DNA of 64,000 nt, from assembly GCA_019914945.1 (NCBI GenBank), contig CM034113.1, forward strand, positions 6,862,850 to 6,926,849, read 5' to 3'. Below, in pieces: positions 1 to 12,664 of this stretch. A program made the position numbers and the translations under genes. The stretch comes from Typha latifolia. Lineage: Eukaryota; Streptophyta; Magnoliopsida; Poales; Typhaceae. How positions within the stretch are numbered: the stretch's first letter is position 1; each line of letters begins with the position of its first letter. Under the pieces are notes generated by a model. The model saw only the letters and a program-made list of their open reading frames with translations, was not told where the DNA came from and searched no databases.

Positions 1-128
1 GCTTCACATTATCTTCTCTCTCCCCGTCGTCGATCAAGTAATTCTTCTATTTTCTTCCCCATTTCTTCCTTTTTGATGCGATTTCTTGCCCAATTTCTTA
101 ACTGGGGCATTATTTAGGTAGGCTAGAT

Positions 129-3100
129 GTGCTGAGATGGTTGGAAGCATATGACATGAGCGGCGCGATAGCGTCCTCCCGATGTTTGGAGAAATGCGCG
201 TGGGAATCGTCTGCTGTGTTTAGGAGGCAGCTCTACTTGGTTAGATCTTTGGGCGGTGGAAGTCGCTGTCGAACGCGTATGGACATGGCGCAGTGCTCGG
301 GAAGTTCTACGTTGGAGGCCGATGCGGAGGGCGTTATCCGAAAGATAACGCCGGTGATGGAGCCGACTAGGTATAAAGGGCAAGCAGGTAACTTTCCGTT
401 TCTTGGGTGAGTTGGGCTGTGATTTTTGGTGGAACAGTTGAATTTTTTATCTGAATTGTATGTAGCTGTAATCAAAATCCAACCTTTTTCCCCAGCTATA
501 TGGGTTTATGCTACTTATGTGGTTGCAATCTGAGGAATACCTGGTTTATTTTGGTGTAGGAACGTTGTTCTCATTGGATACCGTAGATTCTCTGAAGAAC
601 TAAATAGAACCTAGTCATAGCGTGTGATTAGTGAGTACTACAATCTTCTCCAAAATGTTAATGACGTAACGAAGAACATCCTTCCCAGTATTGGAAATTC
701 CTTTTTGTTTGTGTTTGTTCACTTAGTGGCGACCTAGAGAACAAGTATTGGACGAAATTTCAACTTTTTAGGTCCATAAAAATGAGTCGTCTTTTTGTTA
801 TATTTGAAGATGCTGCTTATGCTGATGCAACATCTAGCTTGAAATCCATCGTCTGGTTTGGTGTATTAGGAAGAATTTAATAAAAAGTACGTGCAGAACT
901 AAATTGAGGCAATATTGCTTTTGGTTACAACTGTACTCATTCTATGGAAGTAGAACACGGATGTCAGTATTTGCTTATCTTTTGGTAGAGATTTCTATGA
1001 TTTTTAACTGTTGAGTTTTTCCTTCAGGGAAGATAGCAGTTATTGGTGGGTGTCGTGAATACACGGGAGCTCCATATTTTGCTGCTATATCAGCGCTAAA
1101 AATTGTCGGTTCAATTCTTCTTGTTACATTTCATACCTTTTACTGTTTCTTGGCAAATTCCATTGTTTCAAACAGGAATTAAATCATGCTCTCTAATAAT
1201 GTTTCATGGATATACTGACTTAATAGGTCTGTGTGTCACATAGGGTGCTGACCTGTCACATGTTTTCTGCACAAAAGATGCTGCAACAGTGATAAAAAGT
1301 TATAGCCCTGAGCTGATAGTGCACCCTTTATTAGAAGAGTCATACAGTGTAAGGTAATTCGTGGACATTGATCTACTGTAATTACCTTGTGATTTGGTAT
1401 AACAAACTTGCGACTTCATTTTCTTAGGGATGATGAGAAAGCATCTGTTTCTGCAAAGATTCTCACTGAAGTTGCAAAGTGGATGGAGAGGTTTGATTGC
1501 CTTGTTGTAGGGCCAGGGCTCGGGAGAGATCCATTTCTTCTGGTGTGTTTCTATGATTAAATTCAAAACAGAATATACGCAATTCTATGCTGGTTCTCTT
1601 CAGAATTTTCATGTACTTTTTGTTTCATATGCAACTTTACCTCAGCCAATGTAATCTAGTGACGGGCCAATTTTTTAGGTTCTTCTACTTTAGTTTTTGA
1701 CGCTCTTTATGACTGGCATGAAAAGACTGCATTTTCTGGTATCATTTCTTCTTTTATGTTGATATTTATATGTTTGATGTAAGCTGTTATGAAACACCAA
1801 ATGACAGTGTATTGAGGGATGGAAATTAGGCAGGTTAAACTTCCCAAAATAGTTGATATGCAAAATGTAGTTAGAAGCACCGAGTTTTCCTTCTTATTAA
1901 CTGTTAGCACTTCCAAAGTACCTCAAATTCTTCTTCCATAACTATTCTTCTCATGTATCCAGGACTGCGTGAGTGATATCATGAGGCATGCTAGGAAGTC
2001 GAATGTTCCGACTATCATTGATGGGGTATATTTATTATAAATTAGTTGCACCTTTATGCGCCTAATGAATGGGCTTGCAACTTGCAAATGTCTTCTCTCT
2101 GATTTCATTAAATCACTTGGCTCTTTTTGTGCTTTCCAGGATGGCCTCTTTCTTGTCACCAACAACCTTGATCTCGTTAAGGAGAACTCACTAGCTGTCC
2201 TAACACCCAATATAAATGAGTATAAGCGTCTTATTGAGAAGGTCTTAAATTGTGAAGTAAATGAGCAAGATGCTGCTGGACAACTACAATTGCTTGCAAA
2301 AGGGTAACAATTTCTTTCTTTTTTTCTTCTCTGTCACTTGAGTTACTCTCAGGCTGGTTATAAATAATATTGTTTGTCAGAATTGGTGGAGTAACCATTC
2401 TTCGTAAAGGAAAAACAGATCTTATTTGTGATGGAGAAACAGGTATGATCTATTTTAGGAATGTTTCAACTATCTAATGTAAAGCACGTGGACCAACATG
2501 GTATTGATTACTTTTATCTATTTCTCTTTTCTACTGGTATTCTGAATTTGATACTTCTGCAATTACTGCTGACTATTGGTACCTTCCAAAGTCACTAGGG
2601 TGAGCACTTTTGGATCCCCTCGGCGTTGTGGTGGTCAAGGAGACATTCTCTCTGGAAGGTTTGTTGTCATATGAGTAAAAGAACTACCTTTAAATTTGTG
2701 AGTTTAATTTTACCATGATGTGTAGATCTTCACTTTTTAAGTCCATTTAGTTTTGGCTTGCTAGTTGTTATTACTTTCTCGTGTAATAATTCAGCAAAAA
2801 TACTCAGCGTGATTAAACTTATTGTGTTGAAAAACATGATTAAGCTTATTGTGTTGAAAAACATGATTAAAAGTTTATGTACATTCTGTCGATGGAGGAA
2901 GTTGGAAAATAAAATATTAGACCTTGGGTCTTAAAAGTTTACCTTGCCTAGCAGTTAGAAATATATTCATGGATAAGTAAGGACTTAATCACATATCAAC
3001 ATTCAAACAGTAATAGATTTAGCCTTCACAGAACCTGCAAGTACGATGCATGTTAATGCTGCAAGAATTCCGGTGAGACCTTGTCATGTTTTCGTAGGTA

Positions 3101-3651
3101 CAATCGCAGGCTATTTAGCTGCTGTTCATAAAGAATGGATGTTTTGGAAAAAGATCATGATTATTCCTCTTTAACATGAAAATATCTGGCATCTTCCAAC
3201 TTGCCTACAAAAGAAATTTAGTTTCTTCCCTGATTCTGTTCCATTTGCTACTAGTGTTGCAGTGTTCTCATCATGGGCACGGCAGCATGTATTGTCTAAC
3301 AAACAACCAACAGAAAAGAGGTTCTAATACTACCACTTTTCATTCTTCCCAATTTTACCTTGCTTCGACTTTGCATTTGTGGCTTAATAATTTTCTTCTA
3401 TGCTTATGAGTTAATATCTGGCCAGCCTAAATCCTATGGTCCTTGGGTGCATAGCTGGTTCCACACTGCTCAGGAGGTCTGCAGCGCTTGCCTTTGAGAA
3501 CAAGAAACGTGCAACTCTCACCACAGATATTATCGAGTTCTTGGGGAAGAGGTACTGTCTCTCAGATGGAGCTTCTTCTTGCTCAAAGCTCTCTAAATTG
3601 AACTTTTTTTGTTTTATTGCCAGCTTGGAGAGCATATGCCCTGCTACATGA
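129..3651 (+). CDS. NNRD: ATP-dependent (S)-NAD(P)H-hydrate dehydratase (11 exons, 378 aa)
   Basis: Repairs NADHX and NADPHX, the hydrated and inactive forms of NAD(P)H, using ATP. Exons that keep frame: 129-387, 1028-1104, 1244-1353, 1428-1542, 1963-2025, 2140-2303, 2381-2442, 2592-2658, 3255-3320, 3426-3551, 3624-3651. Seen in the product: [14 protein letters not shown] after a variable N-terminus, then [23 protein letters not shown], and the ribokinase-like catalytic motif GGQGDILSG near residues 297-305 with Asp301 as the likely base. This is the C-terminal YjeF (CARKD) fold without an epimerase domain. The first about 70 residues resemble an organellar transit region; Met10 is an alternative start, and the Arabidopsis homologue is reported in several compartments. 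All introns are GT-AG. The 3' end faces INT1. Identity is confident; the exact start is less so. Confidence 0.93.
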
Positions 3652-4544
3652 TGATGGAACTTGTTTTCAAGTATAAATCCCCTTATCTGCTGTAAGTAGA
3701 AGATCAGGAAGATCAGGAAGAATTTACACACTGCTAATGAACACATGTAGTCTCAGATCATCTTAATATTTTGCTGACTGCGTTGTGAAAGAGCCCTGAA
3801 TAATTTTCAACGACCATTACAAAGGGAAAGTTATTTGGCAATCTGTAACTTTCTTGGGTTTCCTTGTTTTCCTTCGGACATGAATTTTCCTCTTACTCAC
3901 AAGCAGGCAATTGTTTCTTGACTATGCTCAATCAACCCAACGCTCTTATTGTACTGCAAAACTGCATTGAAGGATTTAAATTTTTGTTCTCATCTTCCAG
4001 GCTTACCTGATATTCTTATCTATGGTGAATGTTGTATGGTGTTGCTTATTTTGATTCCTTAACTTATTTTGCCTCAAGAAGCTACAAGATAATACCTTGC
4101 ATCTAAAGGTGTCTTCTCCCTTTAAATCAAAAAGAAAAAGAAAAGGGGGTTCGTTTCTCAAATTATCTGATGATGAATTATGCTACCAGCCAAGAAAAGT
4201 GTAATCAATTTGTTATCGAGTCTGCATGGCAACGAATCCAGTGGCATCACTATCTTCTCAGATAGAAATCAGTTTCCTCTGGCCCTATAAAAACTTACAT
4301 GTCCACTATCATGCAACTGAACTCACATCAGGATTCCTAGAAACATTTAGCTCCAAGGACCATATGGCAAGGATGTATCACATATCATTGAACAAATATA
4401 TAAGTTGGTGATGCATCACAGTTCGAGAATATTATCGTAATTTCAGTGGGCCAAGATATATAGAGATGTATAAAAGATTAAATCTAGCTCCTGCATTTCA
4501 AGCTAGAGTTTGACGGGGCAGCATTGGCTGCAGCTAAAAATACC
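3652..4544. other. Convergent intergenic stretch
   Basis: About 0.9 kb between the stop codons of the dehydratase (+) and INT1 (-). It should hold both 3' untranslated regions. I see no credible coding exon, RNA gene or repeat here. Confidence 0.6.
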
Positions 4545-7500
4545 TCACGCCGCACCATCAAGGAGGCTTTGCCGGGTGCCCTGGTTCCCCCATGCCCTCT
4601 CCTTCCATAGCCTCTCCACCTCCTCAAAAGTGAGTCCCTTTGTCTCTGGCACGAAGAACAACACGAACACAAATGCCACCACGGCAATCGCAGCTATGAT
4701 CAAGAAGGTTCCTGCAGTCCCGACCAATGCCACAAGCGAGAGGAACGTCTGAGCAACGATAAGGTTGGAAATCCAATTCACGGTGGCTGACATGCCACCG
4801 CAAATGCCACGGTAGGCCTCTGGGTAGATTTCCGAATTCACTGCCCATGGAACAGGCCCCATGCCTGGCGAGAAGAAAGCAATGTATAGAGCCAAGCCTA
4901 TCACTGCAAACCATCCGAGACCGTCCCCGCAGGCGCTATCAAGGGTGTTCATACCACAAGGACCTGAGTTTGACTGAAGAAAGAAGGCCCCAGAGAGTAT
5001 GAGAAGGGAGACAAAGACGCCGAATAAGCTGGTGAGAGCCAAGCGACGTCTGCCACAACGATCAATTAGATAGATTCCAATGATGGTTCCAGCAGCATTC
5101 ATGGCGGCAATAATGAGAGAAAGGAGCAGGGCAAGCTGGTTGGAAGAGAAACCAGCCATCTGGACAATTGTGGGACTGTAGTACATGACCGTGTTGATTC
5201 CAGTGAATTGCTGGAAGGCCTGCAATCAAATGAATTCTATTGATAAAATTTCCTTTTATGTGCTTACACTGCCCACAAAGATGGTGCATAAAATGAATAT
5301 AACTGTCAGCTTCTAAGGCAAGTTACCAAAACTCCCTCATGCTTCAGAATGATCCAAATCTCATCTGCTCTCAAGTAACAGTAATCCAGGTTTTCCAGGT
5401 TTTGCTTAATGGAGTTAAGAAAGCTCTCATTCAACAAATAGAGTAGATCCAATAACTATAATACGTAAAGTTTTAGTATGTCCATGGAATAAAACTCAGA
5501 ATGATCTAGATTTCATGCACAAGAAGGTTGCACAGGAATACGATATCTTCTTAGTTCTTACTATGAATTTGATATTTACTTGGTTTCATTTAAAGAATTA
5601 AAGATTTATCAAAAGTGACCTCACTTTTTCTTGTAGAATGAATAATTGATATCTTAAGAGTGACCTGCAAATTTTCTTATGTCAAGGGAGAGTAGTAAAT
5701 TGCAAACATTGCTTTCTTGTGGTGCCGACAGGTATTATTTTATCAGCTCCAAACTCGAAGATTGGTTAACAGAAAATCATATCCTCAGGATCTGATGTCC
5801 TCATGTGATAGTTTTTTTACTGTTTTTTCTTTTCTTTTCTTTTCTTTTCTTTTTTTTTCGATGAGATTTGGATTGTTCTGAAACAACAGAAGAAGTTTGT
5901 ATACTTACCCCCCACTTTTTACCTGAAGGCCAGCTCCTGCCAAAAAAGCAAGCCTCATTTCTTTGGACTTAAAGACATCCAGGTAGCTGACAGAATTCTT
6001 AGAACGAGTATCCCTGATGGATAAAACAGCAAGCAAATCCATCTCTTCCTCTAAACGATCAGAATCATAGATTTTGGCAAGCACGGAACTTGCTTTAGCT
6101 TTCTCATTCTGTACAAGGTGAACGTCATAAATAAGAAAGCATACTTCACAAAAGAATAGCACATGTGATATGCCTCAGATGGTAAGGCAGAAAATTTTAA
6201 CCTTCATATAAAGCCAACGGGGTGATTCAGGCAGAAACATCATTAGAACAAATTGTACAATTGCTGGTACAGCAGCAACTCCAAGCATCCAGCGCCATGT
6301 GCCAGGAACCTGTCAAAGTGATAATTTAGGTTAACACGGGGAACCAGACCAAGTTATGGCATCCAAGATGTAACCTATGAATAAAGTCGTAAACTTGGGG
6401 AAGAATAACTGCAGAAAGTAATAACTAAAGTTACAAATATAATTAGGTTAGATAACTAGTCTAAAACTGAATCATTTTTTTAGAATAATTAATAGTCTAA
6501 TATATAAAAACCATTAAATTTGCTAGAAAACAAATCTGAATATAGATGATATTCTGTTTATTGACAAAGTCGTCATGCATGATGATCCTAAATGACATGC
6601 ACATGACATTTGTACTAAAGGCCATCTTATATGCACCATATTAACAAGAAAAGTGCAATGGCAGTGTTTATTGGTAAAGATAGTTTGAAATGAAGGCTTG
6701 AGAAGTTCATTACTGGTATTCTGCATATATGTTGTTAGGAATGTAAATGCCATTGCTAGATTGTGAGCCACTTGGTTGGAACATGTTTAGGTCGCTCTAG
6801 CTTGCTCACTTAAAAGAGAACCAAGCTTGAGCTTGGCCCAGAAATTCTTGTTTATTCTGCTTATCAACATGTCATCAATTTTTAGCCATTGACTATTATT
6901 CTATTGATGGTTACAATTGGAAGTCAAGAAAAGAGCTTCCCTTCTTTCTGATGCTAATGCCTGAAGCTTTGTGCTGAGAATGCCTCCAGTATATTGTGAT
7001 GCTGAAGCTCCCTCAAAATTGTACAACCAGAAATTCTTTTATGCATTACGTCATAACTCAAAACATTAATCAAACATCAAGAAGGATCCAAGTATCCGAT
7101 GCACTAGATGACATGAAACTCACTCATCTGGTCTGGCCTTGCTTGGTTCCAGTAACCCAAGTGAGAATCCATTTATGAAATTGCCTAAAGACATCTGAGT
7201 GAAACAAGGAAAACAAAAAGGCTATATCTGGGTGGAAGTTCATGTGTAATGCTCCAATTCTTGCTATATATATCAGTCCAGGAGAGTAGTTCAACAATTT
7301 TGGAAATTACAAGCACAGCATAAGATGCAGAACTCATCAGTATTACCTAACATAATACATTTTCAAGAATGATCCACAGAACAAATCAAGTTGATAGTTG
7401 CATTTCCTAGTTCATTAGAGGTTGACTGAATAAATAGTAGCTCACAGCATTGATTGGAAGAAGGCAAGATGTGTTTTACCTCTGTGAAAGCAAGATTTAC

Positions 7501-8762
7501 AAGGTACGAGAGGAACTGCCCACCGGTGATCATGAGCACATTTGTTGCAACTAAACCTCCCCTAATTTCTGAAGGGGAAGCTTCAGCAATATAAACAGGA
7601 GCAGTAACAGATGCCATCCCAATACCTAATCCAACAAAGAATCTTCCAAGTATAAGGACATAAGGGTCTGGCGCCGCACTCATAACAAGTGATCCAATTG
7701 TGAAGATGATATCGGCAAGAAGGGTAGCCTTCTTGCGTCCATATGTATCATTTACCCATCCACCCCCAGCAGCTCCAATCATAGCTCCTACCAATGCCAT
7801 ACTTACAATAGTTTCCTATGAAGTATATCAACTTAGTACGGACAGTCATGACAAATATACATGCAAACGGACTACAGAAAGGATCAACGATCTTGCTAAT
7901 ACCTGTAAGATATAATTTTCGCTAACTGCCTTAAAATCATCACGGATATACAAAAGGGCTCCAGATATGACACCTGAAGACCAACAGTTCGCCATCAGTG
8001 TCTAAGATGAATCAGAATTGCTATGTTTTTTTTATTATTCACAATTCTTCAACTAAAAAAGTACACCACAGTATGTAAAACTAACAGGTTGCAACAGTAA
8101 CATATTTACATTCACATATTATCAAAACAGTATGCCACCAATAAACAATACTTAGTATTCTTCTGACAAAACGATCATCGTCATCCATCATGTGCATGTG
8201 AATACTAGCTGTAATTTTTATTTTATTTTTTTGACAAAAGGCAAGAGCGCTGTTTCGTTGAAACATATGAACACGTCCAACCTTACATCTTTGGGATATA
8301 TACGAACTGATCAGTTCATATTCCACCACCAAAACACCGCATAGACCCCAACATTATAATAGAATACTAGCTGTTATTTCGAATATTTATTTATTGTGAT
8401 CCACTCAAAACAGACCAAAAGAGGAAAAGAGAACAAAAGATAAAGATAACTCTATGAAACAAGAAAATAAACTAAATAATATGTTTGATAACAGATTCAA
8501 AAGGATAACTAAAAGACTAAAACCAACAGAAAGGGAAAGAAACGAGAACAAATAACCAAATCCTCGAAGAAGAGTCAGTACAAAGAGAAATGAAAAATTC
8601 TACTAATAATAAAACTATACCTGTGTCATATCCAAACAACATTCCACCAATTCCAGCAGTCACCGTGAGACCAAGCACATAACCATTGCTAAAATAAGAC
8701 ATATCCCTTTTCGGCGACGGATCCAATAGTCCAGAACTCCCCGGCAACGACACGATCGTCAT
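4545..8762 (-). CDS. INT1: Inositol transporter, INT1 type (6 exons, 505 aa)
   Basis: MFS sugar-porter that moves myo-inositol with protons; the Arabidopsis INT1 works at the tonoplast, exporting inositol from the vacuole. Exons, 5' to 3' on the minus strand: 8762-8621, 7973-7903, 7815-7480, 6309-6202, 6108-5923, 5219-4545. Visible family marks: GYDTGVISGA (from residue 44), GRKKAT after TM2, PESPRW (210-215) before the central loop, QQFTGIN (284-290) in TM7, DRCGRRRLA, and PETKGLTF after TM12. The long extracellular loop of INT2/INT4 proteins is absent, which fits INT1. The C-terminus carries SLLDGAA; a C-terminal di-leucine signal directs the Arabidopsis protein to the vacuole, so this may do the same (inference). 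The Met nine codons upstream in frame (8789) is possible, but [11 protein letters not shown] matches the family start better. Confidence 0.94.
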
Positions 8763-9728
8763 CTTTCCCTCTCTAAACAACCAGCTCAATATCTAATTCC
8801 AACCCAAAAATCCAACGAAAACCACTTAAAACCACCCAAAATCCCACCTTTCCAAAGACACAAATCCCAGAAACAAAAGCCCAATTGCCCAGTCTTATCA
8901 GAACGGCAGAAACAATCAAATGGAAGATGAAGGTAGCTCCTTTTCAAAAGACCCAGTTGCGCAATTCAATACGATTGAGTTGGAAACTTGGAATAGATTT
9001 GGTCCCAATAAAAGTAATAAAAATTTATGGGTTCCTTAAATAAAGGAAGAAGACCTCTCTCTCTCTCTCCCCCCCTTTTCTGTTGCTTGTCACGACTAGG
9101 ATAGAAGATCTCGCAATACTTGGATACTATAAGGGAAATACCAGAGTTTCTATTCCCACTCCCCTTTCCAGTAGCTTCTCCTCTCTTTCCACTGCATGGC
9201 TACGTGTGGGGAAGGAAAAGCGGGGTCTACTTATCGGTTGGAGGGAAGGCTTATATTGCATCGTAATGGCCAGGTGAAGCTGTCTGTGTTCGAACAGCAT
9301 ACAGTTTTTTTTCTCGCAATGACGTGTTGCTTTTCCATCCGGTTCAAAACGGTGCGTGCTGTTGTGGGCAAAATATGTCAAAATTAGAACGCCAGGAACA
9401 GGACCAGGAAAGTGACTTAAAAGGTTAGATGAGACAATGGGGTCCACCGAGTTGGCGAATGGAGTGTGTGTTCGTTTCACGTGTTCATATTTTAGGTCTT
9501 TTGGTGATAGGTGAAGCGTTACGTTTATTTGGAGGATAAGTTTGCTGTCGTGGGTTTGTCCTGTTGCACCCCAAGAACGGATCGCCTACTTTCCCGACCG
9601 CATGAATATCCTCCAGTGGATACTTGGCTGCCTCTATTTGATGACAAAAAGCTACTGGATGGTGGAGATTACTACATCCCGGACTGCATACTATTAGATC
9701 TCGTATTTCGTGGATAGGAAATTGCCAA
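8763..9728. other. INT1 upstream region and unassigned DNA
   Basis: Contains the INT1 5' leader and promoter, with a short CT run near 9055-9075. A plus-strand open frame at 9511-9717 resembles no family I recognise. It is of interest only because its frame would continue, after one TAG, into the DNA at 12645-12693 if the two retro-insertions were removed. Confidence 0.4.
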
Positions 9729-9746
9729 GTGGACTTCTGTCTCTTT
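9729..9746. repeat. Target-site duplication, copy 3
   Basis: GTGGACTTCTGTCTC followed by T's. It lies directly beyond the A-tail of the PUR5 retrocopy. The same sequence occurs at 10421-10440 and 12645-12664. Confidence 0.88.
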
Positions 9747-10420
9747 TTTTTTTTTTTGACAGCACCAACAGCAAAACCACTAAGGTCATATTCACCCTTT
9801 GCATAGAAATCAAGCATTTCTGCCGTCTCGCCTCCTAGTAGAACACAATCAGACTGTTGGCATCCATCAACAATCCCCTTTAAAACCTTCTCAGCAAGAT
9901 CAACATCAAGACGACTTGTAGCAAAATAATCAAGGAAGAATAATGGTTTTGCTCCAGATGTAACAATATCATTCACACTCATAGCGACCAGATCAATTCC
10001 AATGGTCTCATGGATACCAGTTTCAAATGCAAGCTTTAATTTTGTGCCTACACCATCAGTGCCAGCAACAAGGTAGTCATCTCCCCACGGATAGAGACCA
10101 CCGAAACCTCCAATCCCAGGGGCCATCTTAGCGATCCTTCGTACCAACTCGGCGCCAGCATCGATGTCAACCCCCGCTTCCTTATAAGTCAGCCCCTTGC
10201 CTTCATCTCCGCCCTTCGAGCAAGCGATCTCCGAAACCATAATTCTTCTCTTACCATTCTTGTCCGCAGCCCCCGCCGCCGTCGAAACTCGGAGTGACAG
10301 CTGCCGCGTGGAACAGATGTTCGACACCCTCCGTTTCAAGGGTCTCGGTGGCGCCGCCGCAGCGGCTGCCCGGTGGAGGAGGCAATCCGCCGTCGCTGCT
10401 ACGTTCATGGGGTAGAGAGA
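9744..10420 (-). pseudogene. PUR5: 3'-truncated retrocopy of PUR5 (AIR synthase)
   Basis: PUR5 (phosphoribosylformylglycinamidine cyclo-ligase, PurM) closes the imidazole ring in plastid purine synthesis. The minus strand from ATG 10408 reads about 217 uninterrupted PurM codons: an Ala-rich transit-like start, then [51 protein letters not shown] and [10 protein letters not shown]. It then stops abruptly in a run of 14 A's (T's on +) and leaves homology. The second half of PurM is missing, so it cannot be an active enzyme. A 12-base stub of 5' leader lies upstream, and identical target-site copies flank the insert. This is a processed, LINE-mobilised copy whose reverse transcription probably primed inside the message, where the parent gene likely has an A-rich Lys-Lys codon pair. 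The open frame runs on to 9485 through unrelated flank, which is not part of PurM. Confidence 0.87.
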
Positions 10421-10440
10421 GTGGACTTCTGTCTCTTTCT
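10421..10440. repeat. Target-site duplication, copy 2 (shared)
   Basis: Twenty bases, GTGGACTTCTGTCTCTTTCT, between the 5' end of the PUR5 copy and the A-tail of the LINE. It serves as a flank for both inserts. Confidence 0.9.
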
Positions 10441-12644
10441 TTTTTTTTTAAAAGAGGAGCTATATTCAGCTATTTAAAAGATTTCCAGATGGACAACTGT
10501 CCATCTCAACCAAGGCGTACAACTCTAGTGGCATAGGGTCCCCCGCTCGAAGCGCTCCGGTCTGGGTTGAACCCAAGCCCCTTCGCGCTGCCCAATCTGC
10601 AGCCTTGTTCCCTAACCTGCTTACATGGCTAATGGTATACTCAGCCACCTTGGCTAATGTGGCCTTACATTCCCACACAATGCCCTGGACCTGCCATGGG
10701 CAAGGGCTCTCCTCTCTCAATGTCTTCACCAGTTGATCCGAGTCCGATTCCACCTCCACAACCTAATCCTCGCTTAATAAGCTTAAACCCATTTGCATTG
10801 CCCAAGCCTCCACGTGAAGTGGTGACACCGCTGGTGTGGGCTCCCACCGGACCATCACCACTCCTCCCTTATCATCCTGAATGATAGCTCCAGCTCCCGC
10901 CTGGCTCGCACCCGAGTGGAAAGCTCTATCAATGTTCACCTTCACCCATCCTCTTGGAGGCCGGCGCCACCCGACCTTCTTCTGCATCGCCTTTGTTGGT
11001 TCGACGTTCCTGGGCAGGTTGTATTCCTCTGTCAGGAGCTGAGCTCGTCTGGCCACCAAGCAAGCTGCCTTCCCCGTCTCACCAAAAACTATTCGGTTTC
11101 GTTGTTTCCGATGCCCCAAGCATGTGGTTGCTATCAGCGCCTGGATGCCGTCGTTGTTTCCCTTCCTGCACCTCCCCCACTCCGCAGTAATCCACTCCGA
11201 TCCAACCAAGCTTCCCATCTTCTCTAGTTCCGGTTGCACCTGGCCTAGTATGGTCCATGTCTCTTTGTTGTACTGACACCCATAAAACAAATGCTCTATA
11301 GTTTCCGTGAACAGCCCACAAAGACTGCATTTATCGTCTCCTCCGATCCGTAATGCATGCAACCTTTCTTTGGTCGGTAGTCTGCCCCTCAGTAGCTTCC
11401 AGCAGAACAACCTAACTCGTGGCGCCACGTTCAGCTTCCACAGCTCCTCCCAGCCTCGCCAGTTATCCTCTTCAACAGGCCTAAGAAAGCGATATATGGC
11501 AGCCGCCTTGGGGGTCCCCAAAGGGTGTGGCCACCAGATCCATGTATCCTTCGACTCTATCTTCCCCAGTGTGATGGATGCCATCTCTACTGCCAACTCA
11601 ACACCTACTTCCTCCACCATGTTTTGGCCATTGCCCTCTCTCCTCGTTAAGAGCTCAGCCACCGTTAGCTCCGGCCTTAGGAGCTCCGGGTTTATGATTC
11701 GCGGTTGCCACCTCCATGGCACGACGGAGGTCCACGGATCATCTGCTGCGCTCGAGTCAGTCCCATCACCCATTAGTTTCCGGTACCCCATATTAATAGC
11801 ATCTGTAGTCTCGGTTATGCCTCACTAGATCCACGACGCATCCCGCCACTTCCCTTGTCTCCAAGGATGTAGTCCACCATATTTCCCTTTCATGATTCAG
11901 ATCCATAACGCATCATCACCATTTAAGATGCGAAATACATGCTTGCCGAGCAAACTGCTCCTAGTTTCCTTTAGTCTCCTCACACCAAGGCCTCCCATCT
12001 TCTTCGGCTGTGTCACCTTTTCCCAGCTTACCAGGTGTAGACCTTTATGTTCCCCTCTGCTCCAAATAAAAGCTCTCGCCACCTTGTTGATCTTCTCCAG
12101 CACTGGCACCCAAGTGCAACTCAACCAGAAACTCGGGATAGACATCAAGGCACTTCTCAGGAGAGTGAGCCTGTCGGCAAAAGATAGGCTGTTGCATTTC
12201 CATCTCGCCAGTTTCTTCGTTAGGCGCTCCACCAGCCAGCTATGGTCCCGGACACTCACCCTCCTTCCTGTTATAGGTACACCAAGGTACCTAAACGACA
12301 TCTTGGCCCCCGATAGTCCTAGCAAACTGCGAATGTTGTCAACTTCCCGTGCCTCCATCCACTCCGGCAGGAACAATTTCGACTTCGCGATGTTCACCTT
12401 TTGGTTGGTGACGCTGGAGTAGACCTGAAGGCACTCCTGAATGACTCTAACATTCTGAACTGAAGCTTCCACAGTGACTAATAAGTTATCCACGTAGAGG
12501 AGGTGTGATAGGTGAACCTCTCCGACCCGGTAACCCTGCAGTAGCCCTCACGTCATGCGATCCTTCAGCAGGCTGGACAGTATCTGTGACACGAGTAGGA
12601 ATAGATATGGGGAGAGGGGGTCCCCCTATCGCAGCCCGCAGTGG
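10441..12644 (-). mobile_element. 5'-truncated, degenerate LINE (RT C-terminus plus RNase H)
   Basis: Read on the minus strand, it enters the reverse transcriptase at the motif GLR-stop-GDPLSPYLFLLV, so the endonuclease and N-terminal RT are lost. It continues through the thumb and zf-RVT region (FRYLGVPITGRR; CSLCGLFTETIEHLFYGC) and an RVT_3 RNase H domain (GWVKVNIDRAF, VEAWAM, DSDQLV, AADWAAR). It ends in A's at about 10449-10441. It is dead: the Gln of LRQGDPLS is TAG, a TGA follows before the active site, the FADD-type box reads YVDN, and a TAG cuts the RNase H domain near 10763. Exact 20-base target-site copies flank it. Confidence 0.93.
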
Positions 12645-12664
12645 GTGGACTTCTGTCTCTTTCT
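12645..12664. repeat. Target-site duplication, copy 1
   Basis: Same 20 bases as at 10421-10440, bordering the truncated 5' end of the LINE. Confidence 0.9.

Noticed and set aside
3552..3623. Retained reading through the last dehydratase intron
   Set aside because: The frame stays open, but splicing [11 protein letters not shown] restores the family C-terminus, so it is treated as an intron.
9485..9743. C-terminal part of PUR5 in the same open frame
   Set aside because: After the A-run the frame loses all PurM homology and runs through the target-site copy into flanking DNA.
11307..12422. Long plus-strand open frames at 11307-11828 and 11892-12422
   Set aside because: Antisense shadows of the LINE RT/RNase H region.
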